Part shown: positions 55,889 to 64,000 of the stretch, piece after piece
How the letters are laid out: every line of letters starts with the position of its first letter
How positions within the stretch are numbered: position 1 is the first letter of the stretch
NCBI GenBank assembly: GCA_910579205.1
Contig: CAJTTD010000002.1
Coordinates: forward strand, 174,986-238,985
Source of the DNA: an uncultured Christensenella sp.
GTDB taxonomy: Bacteria > Bacillota > Clostridia > Christensenellales > Pumilibacteraceae
Length of the DNA stretch: 64,000 nucleotides
Reading direction: 5' to 3'
Translations under genes and position numbers: made by a program
Notes under the pieces: generated by a model
Told to the model about the DNA's origin: nothing
Database searches by the model: none
What the model saw: the letters and a program-made list of their open reading frames with translations, nothing else

Positions 55889-58800
55889 ATGGAAATTTTA
55901 AGCGCGGAAGCGATCGTAAGTTTAGCGCTAACGGCATTGTCGCTGTTAATAACATTTATAGGGCATTACTTTTACGTTCGCGGGAAATTACATAAAGCCG
56001 CGACGGGCGCAATAGCCAATGCCGAGCAAGACGACAAAACGGGCGAAGAAAAGTTGGAGATAGCCGTAGAGCAAGTTTACGAACTCATCCCGACAATGCT
56101 CAAACCGTTTCTGCATAAAAGGACTGTGCGAAAGATAGTCCAAGCGGCGTTCGACCATATAGAGGTCTATGCGAAGAAACAAGTCGAGAAAAAATCTAAA
56201 AAAAAAGATACGGACTGTTCGGGCGAAAACGACCTTAGCGCAGCCGACGAAAAAGAACTCGGCAGCAGCCCGAACGACCATCCGTCCGAAGTAATAGTAT
56301 CCGAACAAGACGACGATTACACGGACAGCGGCGGGGCGGACGGCGAGTGGCAAGACCCAAACGACATAATACAACAACACGATCCCGCGCTCGCATACGC
56401 GGCAACGGAAGATAACGACCAAGCCCCCGACGCTCAGTCGGCTACACAAGTAAATACGAGCAGAGCTTGCTCAACAAATAATCATTCAATTCGGGAGAAA
56501 ATCATCATGGAAAACAACAACATCAACAACGTAATCGATAACGCAAACAGCAACGCGATAAACGACGAAACCGTAACGTGTTACGAGGACATAGGCGCGG
56601 GCACGGACTATTCCAAACAGTTCACCAACCCCAAGACGGGCTTGCATACGGCAGTCCTCTTTTCGTCGCCCATAGATAATAACGACGGGATAGAGGCGGC
56701 GGCAGCCGACGACTTTATAGACGCGGTAAACGACGACGGCGAAGAAGTATTCGAGAGCAGACGCAATAAATTTCTTGTAAGGCTGGCAAAGAGCACGGCG
56801 CAAAACAAGCTCGTCGAGCTTATACAAGACGATTACAAAATAGCCATGTCGCCCGTAGCTGCGGTAACGTCCAAGCTGAACCGTTTTGTCGGTACTATAC
56901 GCAGAGATATACAAGCAATGCGCAATCTTCGTCGCAGCCCGAGATCTGCGGCGAGCAAGGTAACCGAGCTTGTGCACGGCGCGGTGAAATTCGCGTTAAA
57001 GGATCGCGAGCCGTCGGACGTGCGATTCGCGAACATAATCAGCAACTGCGATCTCGAATACCTTGTCGAGAACAATCGGCTCAAAGAAAACATTATAGTC
57101 AATGCCAGATCGGAAGCGTACGAGTATCTGTTCAAGCTCGATCTCGGCAAGCTCGAAGCGCGAGCGAACGGCAAGACCATAGAGCTATACGACGCGGCGA
57201 CGAACGAGGTCAAATTCTTGATCCCCGCGCCGTACATGTACGACATGGCTAACGAGCAAAGCGACGCGGTGGAGTATATGCTCGAAGGCGGCGCGGGCAA
57301 TTACACATTGCGCGTAATAGCCGACGAAGCGTGGATCAATGCCGACGCGCGTCAGTTCCCCGTAGTCATCGACCCGCAGATCATGGGAAATACGACTGAT
57401 ATTATCACGATGGGCGAGTATAAAAATGGAAATGTTATTTCGCCTGTCGGGGATAAAATATCGCTTGGCTGCAATTATTATAACAATCAAGCTCATATTT
57501 TTGAAATGGGCGTATCGATAAAAGCCGATCCTATAAGAAAGGCAATAGGGACGCAAACGCGTGTTTTGCATGCTATTCTCGAACTCACAAAAGCGGACGG
57601 CGGTTATCAGCCGAGTACGTCTAAAGGTTTTTCGGTTAAAGACGGCGATAGAACCATAGACCAATTTACTTACAACGGCATAAACAACCGTATAGATATA
57701 GATATCACGTCGCAGATACAAGACGCGATCACAAATAATAATAATGTCCAACTCAGAATGCATAGAAACGCGACGGACAGCACGACTGATTTTATAGTAT
57801 TCATGACCGAAAAGGCGTACGTGTCGGAATATCGTCCGCGCATTTTTATCGATTATGTGTCGTCGCGTTTGGAAAGCGAAGGTTGTGCGCGTTTGGATTT
57901 GAGCGCGGGTCGAGCTGGATCGGGTTCTGTCGATCTCAATACATCAGGCGTAAAATGGAAGCATTCGGATCTGACTGTTCGCGACGGATCGCTTGAGCTG
58001 CCCGTAAGCCATATTTACAATAGCGACATGGCGGGAAAAACAACGGACGGCATAATGCGCGGTATAGACGAAAAAGAAATCGAAACAGATGAATTTAAAT
58101 GCGGTAAAGGCTTTAAGCTCGATATACATCAAAGGCTTATCAACAAGCCCGCAATGGGTTCGGCTCATCTTATGGGCTCGGAGAATAAGGTATATATCGA
58201 CGGGCAAGGCAATCACCACGATTTTGTAGAGAAGTATTATTATAAAGACCCGCAATATGGATATTCGCACTATGTAGACAGAGCGGACTGCTATATGAAA
58301 CCGACGGGCGAACTTACCTATGACGATAACGGCACGGAACGAGATGTAATTCACGAAGTAAGTAACGAACTAGGCATGCGCCTTGAAAGCTATTCTCGCT
58401 ATGTCGATTACGCAACAAGCGATAAAGAGTATGTCTCTAAATATTACTATATAATGAACGGCAAAAGATATTATGTGGAACGCAAGGGCGATATAGTTTA
58501 TATTCCTACATATTATTATATTTACGACGCCATTTTATTGGGGAACAGAGACGGTACGTTTTATGTACCCGAATCCAATGTAAAAAAAGTTGACGGCGAG
58601 TATTATACTTTAAATAACATTAAACTGACAAGGATCATCGAACAACAGAGAATATCGTCTAATACGTTATATATAAAGAGATCCAAAGTAAAAATGAATC
58701 ACAAACCAATTATAGGGCATTATCACGAGGTCGTTCACGATAATATAGAATGTGCTGTATATGAGGAACGCAAGTACGATGACGACACGGTGATCGATGT

Positions 58801-61800
58801 GTTTGATTTTGTAAATAGCGAAGATATCAATAATTTAAACGAGCAAATTCGCAGTCTTGTAGAGTATCAGCATGACGTAAACGAACATATTGTTTATTGC
58901 TCGAGTAAGATCAGCGAATATCAAGTGCAGTATTCAAAGCAAAAAGAAATGAACGATGTTAAAGATAAAATTGCAAAAATTCAAAAACAATCGTTAGATT
59001 ATAATGCAAAAAAGCAAGAAGAATTATATGAATTGCAAAAGAAACAACTGGAACTTCAATACAAAGCTCAACAAGCTAATAACAAAGCATATTTCTTTGG
59101 CTCGGAGTTAGATCGAATTGATCAGTTTTATGCTAATCAAGACTATGAAGCGACTACCGGTATTTCGTTGAATAGTCCCTATTTAGATGCGCTTAAAAAT
59201 AAGAAAAAAGAGGGGCTTTACGGTTTTTTTGAACAATTACAAGTTGACGGTGGACAGTCGGATGTTTCTAAAATGTTAGATATTCCCGTAGATCCTAATT
59301 ATATTGCATATAATGATGATGGTTATTTAACAGCTTTTAGTTCATTTACTCTTAATCGTCATCAAAATGCAATAAGCAATTTGAAGCTTGTCTATGATGC
59401 GAAAAGTCTTGTTGCCGGTCAAAGAACTGATTATTATGATAGGTTAGCGCTTAATTACAATGATCAATTATCCAAACTGTCTATGTTGGAGGGAGAACGT
59501 ACTCAAGCGATCGCCATTGCCGAGCTCGAAGACGCAATTGCCGACGACAGAGCAAAAATGGCAGATGTGGATCGTCAGATCGGCGCTTTGGTTTTACAGC
59601 GCGATCTGCTTATAGCCGAGCAAAAGAAACAGCCTACCGACTTTATAATTACCGAAGATAAGAATTTTCTCGGTTTTGACTATTACGGCAAGCTCGTTGT
59701 ATTAAGCGACTTGCACGAAAATCAAATCTCTATTATTTACGACGATGAAGATAATATAAAGTCGTTGAATGATAAAGACGGCAATGTCTTAATGCAATTT
59801 GTCTACAGCGACGGCAATATCGCAAGTATGACAGACAGTCAAGGCAGGATCTGCCGTTACGAGTATAAAGACGGTTATCTCACAAAAGCGGTCTATCCCG
59901 ACGGCGAGTCGAGCGAGTTTACTTATGACGAAAGCGGACGTCTTGTTAAGGTCAAAGGTATAGCCGATGAAGCAGTTCGTTTCGCATATGCCGATACCGT
60001 ATTGACTGTTACGGAAAGCGTGGCTGCCGAGCGTGTAGATAAGAACGGCGTAACGCCTTGTTTGGAAAAGCTCGTAAAAACTTGCAAAATAACGCGCACG
60101 AGCGATTATACGACGACCGTTGAAACAAAAGACGCAAGTACGCAATATGTTTTCGATCGTATGGGACGCGCCGTAACGGTATATACAAAAACGGGCAATG
60201 CCGAACGCAACGCGTCGTACGAGTACAACGGACTAAACAAATCGTTTTCGTGCGGCGAGTTGATGTCCGAAAAAAACATTGTCGTCAATCACGATTTTTC
60301 GGGTGGAATGATCCCTTGGACGCATTCTTCGGGCGATAGCGCATCTATCACCGCAATAGACAATAGAACTGCGCTGCAGCTTTCGGGCTCGGAAGAATGC
60401 TATATATGCCAAGTAATAAACATCTCGGATGTCGATCGAAAAGACATTCCCAACAACGGCGTAATGGTATTGTCTGCGTGGGCGAAAGCGCAGTCTATGT
60501 CGGTACGACATAACAAGCGCATTACGGCATACGGCAAAGATTTATTTACCGAGTATGAAGAGACGTCATCGAACGTCGCGGACAAACTGCGCAACAATAG
60601 GCGGTTCGGGCTTAAAGCAGTCGTGGAATACGGCGGCGGCATAGTGAGCGACACATACGAATGCACATACGACTTCTATAATACCGATTGGCAGCTTGCG
60701 GCGCTACCCGTAAAAATAAAAGACGTACAAAAGGTTTCTAAGATAACCGTATTCTTCGATTATTCGTATAACTATGGCAATGCGTATGTTACCGACTTCA
60801 AGCTGTGTAAATGCAACGGTTATACCGAGCGCACGTTCGACGACGACCGCAACGTAATAAGTGAGTTTGACGGCGACATCCTTACCGAGTACGAATATGT
60901 GGAAGATCTTCCTATTAAGTCAATAATGACTGTAGACGGTAAAAAGTACGAGAGTAAAATGCGTTATGATCCGAGCGGAGCATTGCTGTATTCTTGCGAC
61001 CATAACGGGAACTGTGTGGAAAACGTCTATGACGATAAAGGCGTGCTTATCCAAACAGCCAAGTACAACGAAAACGACAGTACGTCCAAGTATGTCGAAG
61101 AATATCTGTACGACAAAAAAGGCGAGCTCATAGCCACCCTTGACCCTCGCGGCGAAGTAAACGGCGAAGTTCTCAAAACAGAATACGAGTATTCGCGCGG
61201 TCTTACTATGTCCGAAAAAACGACTGACCGCCGAAAGACGGTGTACGGCTACGATTACGATACCGACACGCAGACGGGTATGAGCAACGACGATGACGGC
61301 GAAGCTAACGGTACAACGTATAAGTACACCAAGGACATGCTCACCACCGTATCTCATAACGGTATCGACATAAATTATGCCTACGACGGTCGCGGTAGGA
61401 TCATGGAAACCGAGATAGCGGGCAAGGTAATGGAAAGTACTGTTTATGTAGACGGCATAACGGCAAACGATTTGGATACTGCGACAACCGCATTTGCCGA
61501 CGGAACGGTATTACGATCTGCGACGGACAGCAAAAACAGAAAGAAGACCGTACAAGACGTAACGAACGGAACGACAGTCGATGTGCTTAAATACGAGTAT
61601 GACGGCAATACGGATAAGCTTAAAAAAGTAACCGACGGGATAGCTAATATCGTGTACGAATACATCTCCGACGAAAAGAACCCTAAGACGTCGTACGCCT
61701 TGCACGGCGAGAGTGTTGTTTTATCCGAAACATACGATGACAAAGGTTTACTTAAAATATCCGAGGTGAATATAAACGACGTAAAGGAAGAGTACGCCTA

Positions 61801-63502
61801 CGGTTATGCCCAAACGCCCGAGCACGATCTTGTTGATGTTATGTTGCCCAATGACGTAAAACAAACGCTCGAACGCGACGCGCTCGGCAGAATGTACTCC
61901 GTATCCCAAACAGTGGGGAACAACACAATAACAGATGAGAATAGATACTATCTCAAGTACGGCGACAGAACGACCGATTATGTATCTTCGGTAAGGTTTG
62001 GCATAAACGGCAGCCTTGACGAACAGTTAAAGTATAAATACGATAAAGCTGGAAATATTACGGAAATATACAAAAACGGACTCTTGACAAGTCGGTACAC
62101 ATATGATAAACTAAACCGTATGGTGCGGGAAGACAACAAGGAAATGGGGAAGACTACGGTATTTGCCTATGACGCGGGCGGAAATATCTTGAGTAAGTCC
62201 GAGTACGGGTTTACGCTAAGTTCGCTTGCGGAAAAAGTGGCTGTTTCGGTAATGTTGTACTCGTACAAAGCAAGCGGCTGGCGCGACCAAATGACGGCGT
62301 ACAACGGCGAAAAGTGCGTGTACGACGAAATGGGCAGACCTACGACGTATAGAAATAAAGCTCTTGCTTGGAGCAGATACGGCGCTCTAACGAGCTATAA
62401 CGGCAATACATATACATACGACGCTAACGGCATACGTCTTACAAAGACTGTAAACGGAGTAACGACAAAGTTCTTTATATCGGGAACAAAGATATTGGGA
62501 ATGGAAATAGGCACGAATAAGCTCCGCTTCAGATACGGCGTAAACGGCATACAAGGCTTTGGCTATAACGGACAAGAATACGTCTACCGCAAGAACGTAC
62601 AAGGCGATGTAACGCATATATTCAAGCTGACAAACGGACAGCTAGAGCTCGCAGCCGAATACAAATACGACGCATGGGGCAAGTGCGAAGTAACGGAAGT
62701 GGATAACAGCGGAATAGGTAACATAAACCCGATAAGATACCGCGGTTACTACTACGATACCGATACTGGATTGTATTACCTTAATGCGAGATACTACGAT
62801 CCCGAAACGGGACGGTTTATATCTGCGGACAGCACGCAATACTTAGAGCCGAATACGATCAACGGGTTGAACTTGTACGCATATTGCGGGAACAATCCCG
62901 TAATGGGCTATGATCCATATGGAACGTGGGATTGGGGCAAATTCTGGAAATCTGTTGGGATGATTTTTACTGCGGTTGCAGCAGTAGTTATATCTGTTAC
63001 TACATTTGGAGCAGGAACGCCATTAGCGATGACATTGGTAGCAGGTGTCACATTAACTGCTGGTATTTTAACAGGTGTAAATGGTATTGCAACAATGATT
63101 GAAGCAGGCACTGGTTATAATTTTGTTCGTGATGGCATATTTCAGGGTAATGAAACTGCTTATAATTGGTATGCAGGTATTACTGAGGGTATTGCAGTTG
63201 TAGGAACTGCTATATTAGGGGTGTATCATACAACGGGTAGATATAATGCATCAAAGTATGGTCAAAAATTATTGGGTAAGGGTTATAAGAAAGTGAGTAA
63301 AGGTCGGTGGGTTTCGGCTGATGGCACTAGACAACTTAGATGGGATACTAGTCATCATATGATAGATGGTGTAAAGTCAAAGAATCATTTTAACTTTGAT
63401 TTCTTTATAAAAGCACCGATAAAAGGAAACGATACTTTGGGAAAAATTCATATAATATTAAGTCGTTTCGGTTTTACTACAACAGGATGGACTATTTTTT
63501 AG
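55889..63502 (+). CDS. Rhs/WapA-type polymorphic toxin with a holin-like N-terminus
   Basis: 2537 residues from 55889. Residues 1-115 look like a phage holin of the LLH kind: one membrane helix (about 6-28), then GEEKLEIAVEQVYELIPTML and a basic end; an acidic linker follows to residue 205. A second in-frame start with GGGAG RBS lies at 56507 and would give a 2331-residue Rhs protein alone. The rest: a DNRLRE-like region (57.4-57.9 kb), coiled coils (58.8-59.1 and 59.5-59.6 kb), YD/Rhs repeats (59.7-62.7 kb) with a carbohydrate-binding-like insert (60.3-60.8 kb), the Rhs core NPIRYRGYYYDTDTGLYYLN ending at DPYG (62923), and an AT-rich tip of 192 residues with hydrophobic helices and a C-terminal domain with SHHMID and NHFNFDFF. 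The tip is the likely toxin; its class is not recognised. Confidence 0.85.
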   Translation: MEILSAEAIVSLALTALSLLITFIGHYFYVRGKLHKAATGAIANAEQDDKTGEEKLEIAVEQVYELIPTMLKPFLHKRTVRKIVQAAFDHIEVYAKKQVEKKSKKKDTDCSGENDLSAADEKELGSSPNDHPSEVIVSEQDDDYTDSGGADGEWQDPNDIIQQHDPALAYAATEDNDQAPDAQSATQVNTSRACSTNNHSIREKIIMENNNINNVIDNANSNAINDETVTCYEDIGAGTDYSKQFTNPKTGLHTAVLFSSPIDNNDGIEAAAADDFIDAVNDDGEEVFESRRNKFLVRLAKSTAQNKLVELIQDDYKIAMSPVAAVTSKLNRFVGTIRRDIQAMRNLRRSPRSAASKVTELVHGAVKFALKDREPSDVRFANIISNCDLEYLVENNRLKENIIVNARSEAYEYLFKLDLGKLEARANGKTIELYDAATNEVKFLIPAPYMYDMANEQSDAVEYMLEGGAGNYTLRVIADEAWINADARQFPVVIDPQIMGNTTDIITMGEYKNGNVISPVGDKISLGCNYYNNQAHIFEMGVSIKADPIRKAIGTQTRVLHAILELTKADGGYQPSTSKGFSVKDGDRTIDQFTYNGINNRIDIDITSQIQDAITNNNNVQLRMHRNATDSTTDFIVFMTEKAYVSEYRPRIFIDYVSSRLESEGCARLDLSAGRAGSGSVDLNTSGVKWKHSDLTVRDGSLELPVSHIYNSDMAGKTTDGIMRGIDEKEIETDEFKCGKGFKLDIHQRLINKPAMGSAHLMGSENKVYIDGQGNHHDFVEKYYYKDPQYGYSHYVDRADCYMKPTGELTYDDNGTERDVIHEVSNELGMRLESYSRYVDYATSDKEYVSKYYYIMNGKRYYVERKGDIVYIPTYYYIYDAILLGNRDGTFYVPESNVKKVDGEYYTLNNIKLTRIIEQQRISSNTLYIKRSKVKMNHKPIIGHYHEVVHDNIECAVYEERKYDDDTVIDVFDFVNSEDINNLNEQIRSLVEYQHDVNEHIVYCSSKISEYQVQYSKQKEMNDVKDKIAKIQKQSLDYNAKKQEELYELQKKQLELQYKAQQANNKAYFFGSELDRIDQFYANQDYEATTGISLNSPYLDALKNKKKEGLYGFFEQLQVDGGQSDVSKMLDIPVDPNYIAYNDDGYLTAFSSFTLNRHQNAISNLKLVYDAKSLVAGQRTDYYDRLALNYNDQLSKLSMLEGERTQAIAIAELEDAIADDRAKMADVDRQIGALVLQRDLLIAEQKKQPTDFIITEDKNFLGFDYYGKLVVLSDLHENQISIIYDDEDNIKSLNDKDGNVLMQFVYSDGNIASMTDSQGRICRYEYKDGYLTKAVYPDGESSEFTYDESGRLVKVKGIADEAVRFAYADTVLTVTESVAAERVDKNGVTPCLEKLVKTCKITRTSDYTTTVETKDASTQYVFDRMGRAVTVYTKTGNAERNASYEYNGLNKSFSCGELMSEKNIVVNHDFSGGMIPWTHSSGDSASITAIDNRTALQLSGSEECYICQVINISDVDRKDIPNNGVMVLSAWAKAQSMSVRHNKRITAYGKDLFTEYEETSSNVADKLRNNRRFGLKAVVEYGGGIVSDTYECTYDFYNTDWQLAALPVKIKDVQKVSKITVFFDYSYNYGNAYVTDFKLCKCNGYTERTFDDDRNVISEFDGDILTEYEYVEDLPIKSIMTVDGKKYESKMRYDPSGALLYSCDHNGNCVENVYDDKGVLIQTAKYNENDSTSKYVEEYLYDKKGELIATLDPRGEVNGEVLKTEYEYSRGLTMSEKTTDRRKTVYGYDYDTDTQTGMSNDDDGEANGTTYKYTKDMLTTVSHNGIDINYAYDGRGRIMETEIAGKVMESTVYVDGITANDLDTATTAFADGTVLRSATDSKNRKKTVQDVTNGTTVDVLKYEYDGNTDKLKKVTDGIANIVYEYISDEKNPKTSYALHGESVVLSETYDDKGLLKISEVNINDVKEEYAYGYAQTPEHDLVDVMLPNDVKQTLERDALGRMYSVSQTVGNNTITDENRYYLKYGDRTTDYVSSVRFGINGSLDEQLKYKYDKAGNITEIYKNGLLTSRYTYDKLNRMVREDNKEMGKTTVFAYDAGGNILSKSEYGFTLSSLAEKVAVSVMLYSYKASGWRDQMTAYNGEKCVYDEMGRPTTYRNKALAWSRYGALTSYNGNTYTYDANGIRLTKTVNGVTTKFFISGTKILGMEIGTNKLRFRYGVNGIQGFGYNGQEYVYRKNVQGDVTHIFKLTNGQLELAAEYKYDAWGKCEVTEVDNSGIGNINPIRYRGYYYDTDTGLYYLNARYYDPETGRFISADSTQYLEPNTINGLNLYAYCGNNPVMGYDPYGTWDWGKFWKSVGMIFTAVAAVVISVTTFGAGTPLAMTLVAGVTLTAGILTGVNGIATMIEAGTGYNFVRDGIFQGNETAYNWYAGITEGIAVVGTAILGVYHTTGRYNASKYGQKLLGKGYKKVSKGRWVSADGTRQLRWDTSHHMIDGVKSKNHFNFDFFIKAPIKGNDTLGKIHIILSRFGFTTTGWTIF
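56507..56509 (+). other. Internal start codon of the Rhs part
   Basis: ATG with GGGAG 9-10 bases upstream, in the frame of the large ORF. It begins MENNNINNVID, a normal-looking protein N-terminus, so a separate Rhs product without the holin-like part is plausible. Confidence 0.5.
62069..62123 (+). repeat. 55-base direct repeat in the Rhs core (copy 1)
   Basis: Identical over 55 bases to 63946-64000, which runs to the window end; the repeat may be longer. It encodes part of a YD repeat (YKNGLLTSRYTYDKLNRM). Confidence 0.9.
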
Positions 63503-63511
63503 GAGGTTATT

Positions 63512-63775
63512 ATGCTAATTAAAAAGGTATTTTTAGACGGATCATATGTTTCTTGTAAATATGATAAGCGAACGAATGTGGTTGCAATTGAAGCAAACGA
63601 AAATGGTTTCAGTTCTCTATCTAATATTTTTGCGCAATTTGCTGATCCGCGAGTTTCTTGTGAAGGCACAGAAGTTTTTTTGGATCCTAATTGTAAGGAA
63701 ATATACGGTGAATTGGATAGTTCATCAAAAACGTTAGTTATAATGAAAGTTCCAAATCAAAAAGCAAATTCTTAA
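63512..63775 (+). CDS. Putative immunity protein for the Rhs tip
   Basis: 87 residues, 9 bases after the toxin gene; its RBS AGGAGG overlaps the toxin stop. No signal peptide, so cytoplasmic, as needed for immunity. IEANENGFSSLSNIFAQFAD recalls the Imm32-like families of short immunity proteins, but I am not sure. AT-rich like the tip. Position directly after an Rhs C-terminal tip is the main evidence. Confidence 0.72.
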   Translation: MLIKKVFLDGSYVSCKYDKRTNVVAIEANENGFSSLSNIFAQFADPRVSCEGTEVFLDPNCKEIYGELDSSSKTLVIMKVPNQKANS

Positions 63776-63945
63776 ATCTATTGATACATAAACCTTTTTG
63801 TAGAGACGAGAAGACATTAAGTATTTATAAGGCTATGTCGTATTATTGGAATTTAAATTATAATGAAAAATTAATCATAAGTAAGTATAAAAATCCATAT
63901 GTGAAACTAGTCCGTTTTAACAAAAAGACGGGCTAATTTCATAAC
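63776..63945. other. AT-rich spacer after the immunity gene
   Basis: No gene seen. A 7-bp hairpin (AGTCCGT/ACGGGCT, 63909-63915 with 63928-63934) precedes the second Rhs-core copy but has no good T run. Confidence 0.4.
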
Positions 63946-64000
63946 TACAAAAACGGACTCTTGACAAGTCGGTACACATATGATAAACTAAACCGTATGG
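63946..64000 (+). repeat. Second copy of the Rhs core, cut by the window end
   Basis: 55 bases identical to 62069-62123 and continuing past the window. It has no start of its own here, so it looks like the head of a silent (orphan) Rhs-tip cassette. Confidence 0.85.

Noticed and set aside
55847..63502. Start of the large Rhs ORF at the first possible codon (55847)
   Set aside because: The codons from 55847 to 55888 overlap the upstream gene and have no RBS; the ATG at 55889 follows its stop directly.

Overview
This window reads as chromosomal DNA of a spore-forming member of the Clostridia (Firmicutes), probably an uncultured anaerobe. The support is SpoIIID, a SpoIIQ-like M23 protein, a large Firmicutes-type SRP RNA with an Alu domain, the Bacillus-like order yaaO-tmk-holB-ricT, AdhE and two classes of [FeFe] hydrogenase. 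Genes are dense, G/C-rich at third positions and mostly on the + strand. Promoters are strikingly uniform: almost every one is a near-consensus -35/-10 pair with a 17-base spacer.

Layout. 1-7.2 kb: the end of a metallo-beta-lactamase-fold hydrolase, a DUF2089 regulator with an acidic partner, rpsF-ssb-rpsR, an ABC-F ATPase, and glmU-prs. 7.3-14.2 kb: spoIIID (minus), then one long operon greA-lysS-yaaO-tmk-holB-ricT, then a ferredoxin. 14.3-20.2 kb: a SpoVB/MurJ-type flippase, and serS with a small unknown protein and a GH3-like protein. 20.2-23.7 kb: SRP RNA (minus), a MarR regulator with paired operators, a membrane-anchored linear amide hydrolase, and a zinc-ribbon Ser/Thr kinase (minus). 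23.8-31.1 kb: hemolysin III, ileS, an rRNA-type methyltransferase, a pseudouridine synthase and galT. 31.2-35.8 kb: an aldo/keto reductase (minus), adhE and an APH-type kinase. 36-40.7 kb: a sensory hydrogenase locus (2Fe-2S thioredoxin-like protein, PAS-bearing group C hydrogenase, SpoIIE-type phosphatase, group B hydrogenase). 40.8-51.7 kb: SpoIIQ-like protein, an MDR protein, rpmE, a DUF1385-PrmC fusion, prfA, an AEC transporter, a HAD protein, a surface transglutaminase and a GNAT. 51.7-55.3 kb: an accessory patch (XRE regulator, two related membrane proteins with a tiny ORF between them, a radical SAM protein, a DUF4304-like protein) bracketed by diverged repeats. 55.4-64 kb: an Rhs/WapA-type polymorphic toxin locus preceded by a phased repeat array and ending in a toxin tip, a putative immunity gene and the start of a second Rhs core copy.

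Most notable points: (1) the Rhs locus combines a 20-bp-phased array of sites, a holin-like N-terminus fused in frame to the Rhs protein with its own internal start, and a direct repeat that would allow tip exchange; (2) at least four genes have a consensus promoter whose predicted start point falls on the ATG, implying leaderless mRNAs; (3) several proteins look like conserved folds with lost or rearranged active sites (GH3-like protein, MDR protein, GlmU N-domain, one ATP site of the ABC-F protein); (4) GreA carries an inserted domain of about 93 residues; (5) DUF1385 and PrmC are fused.
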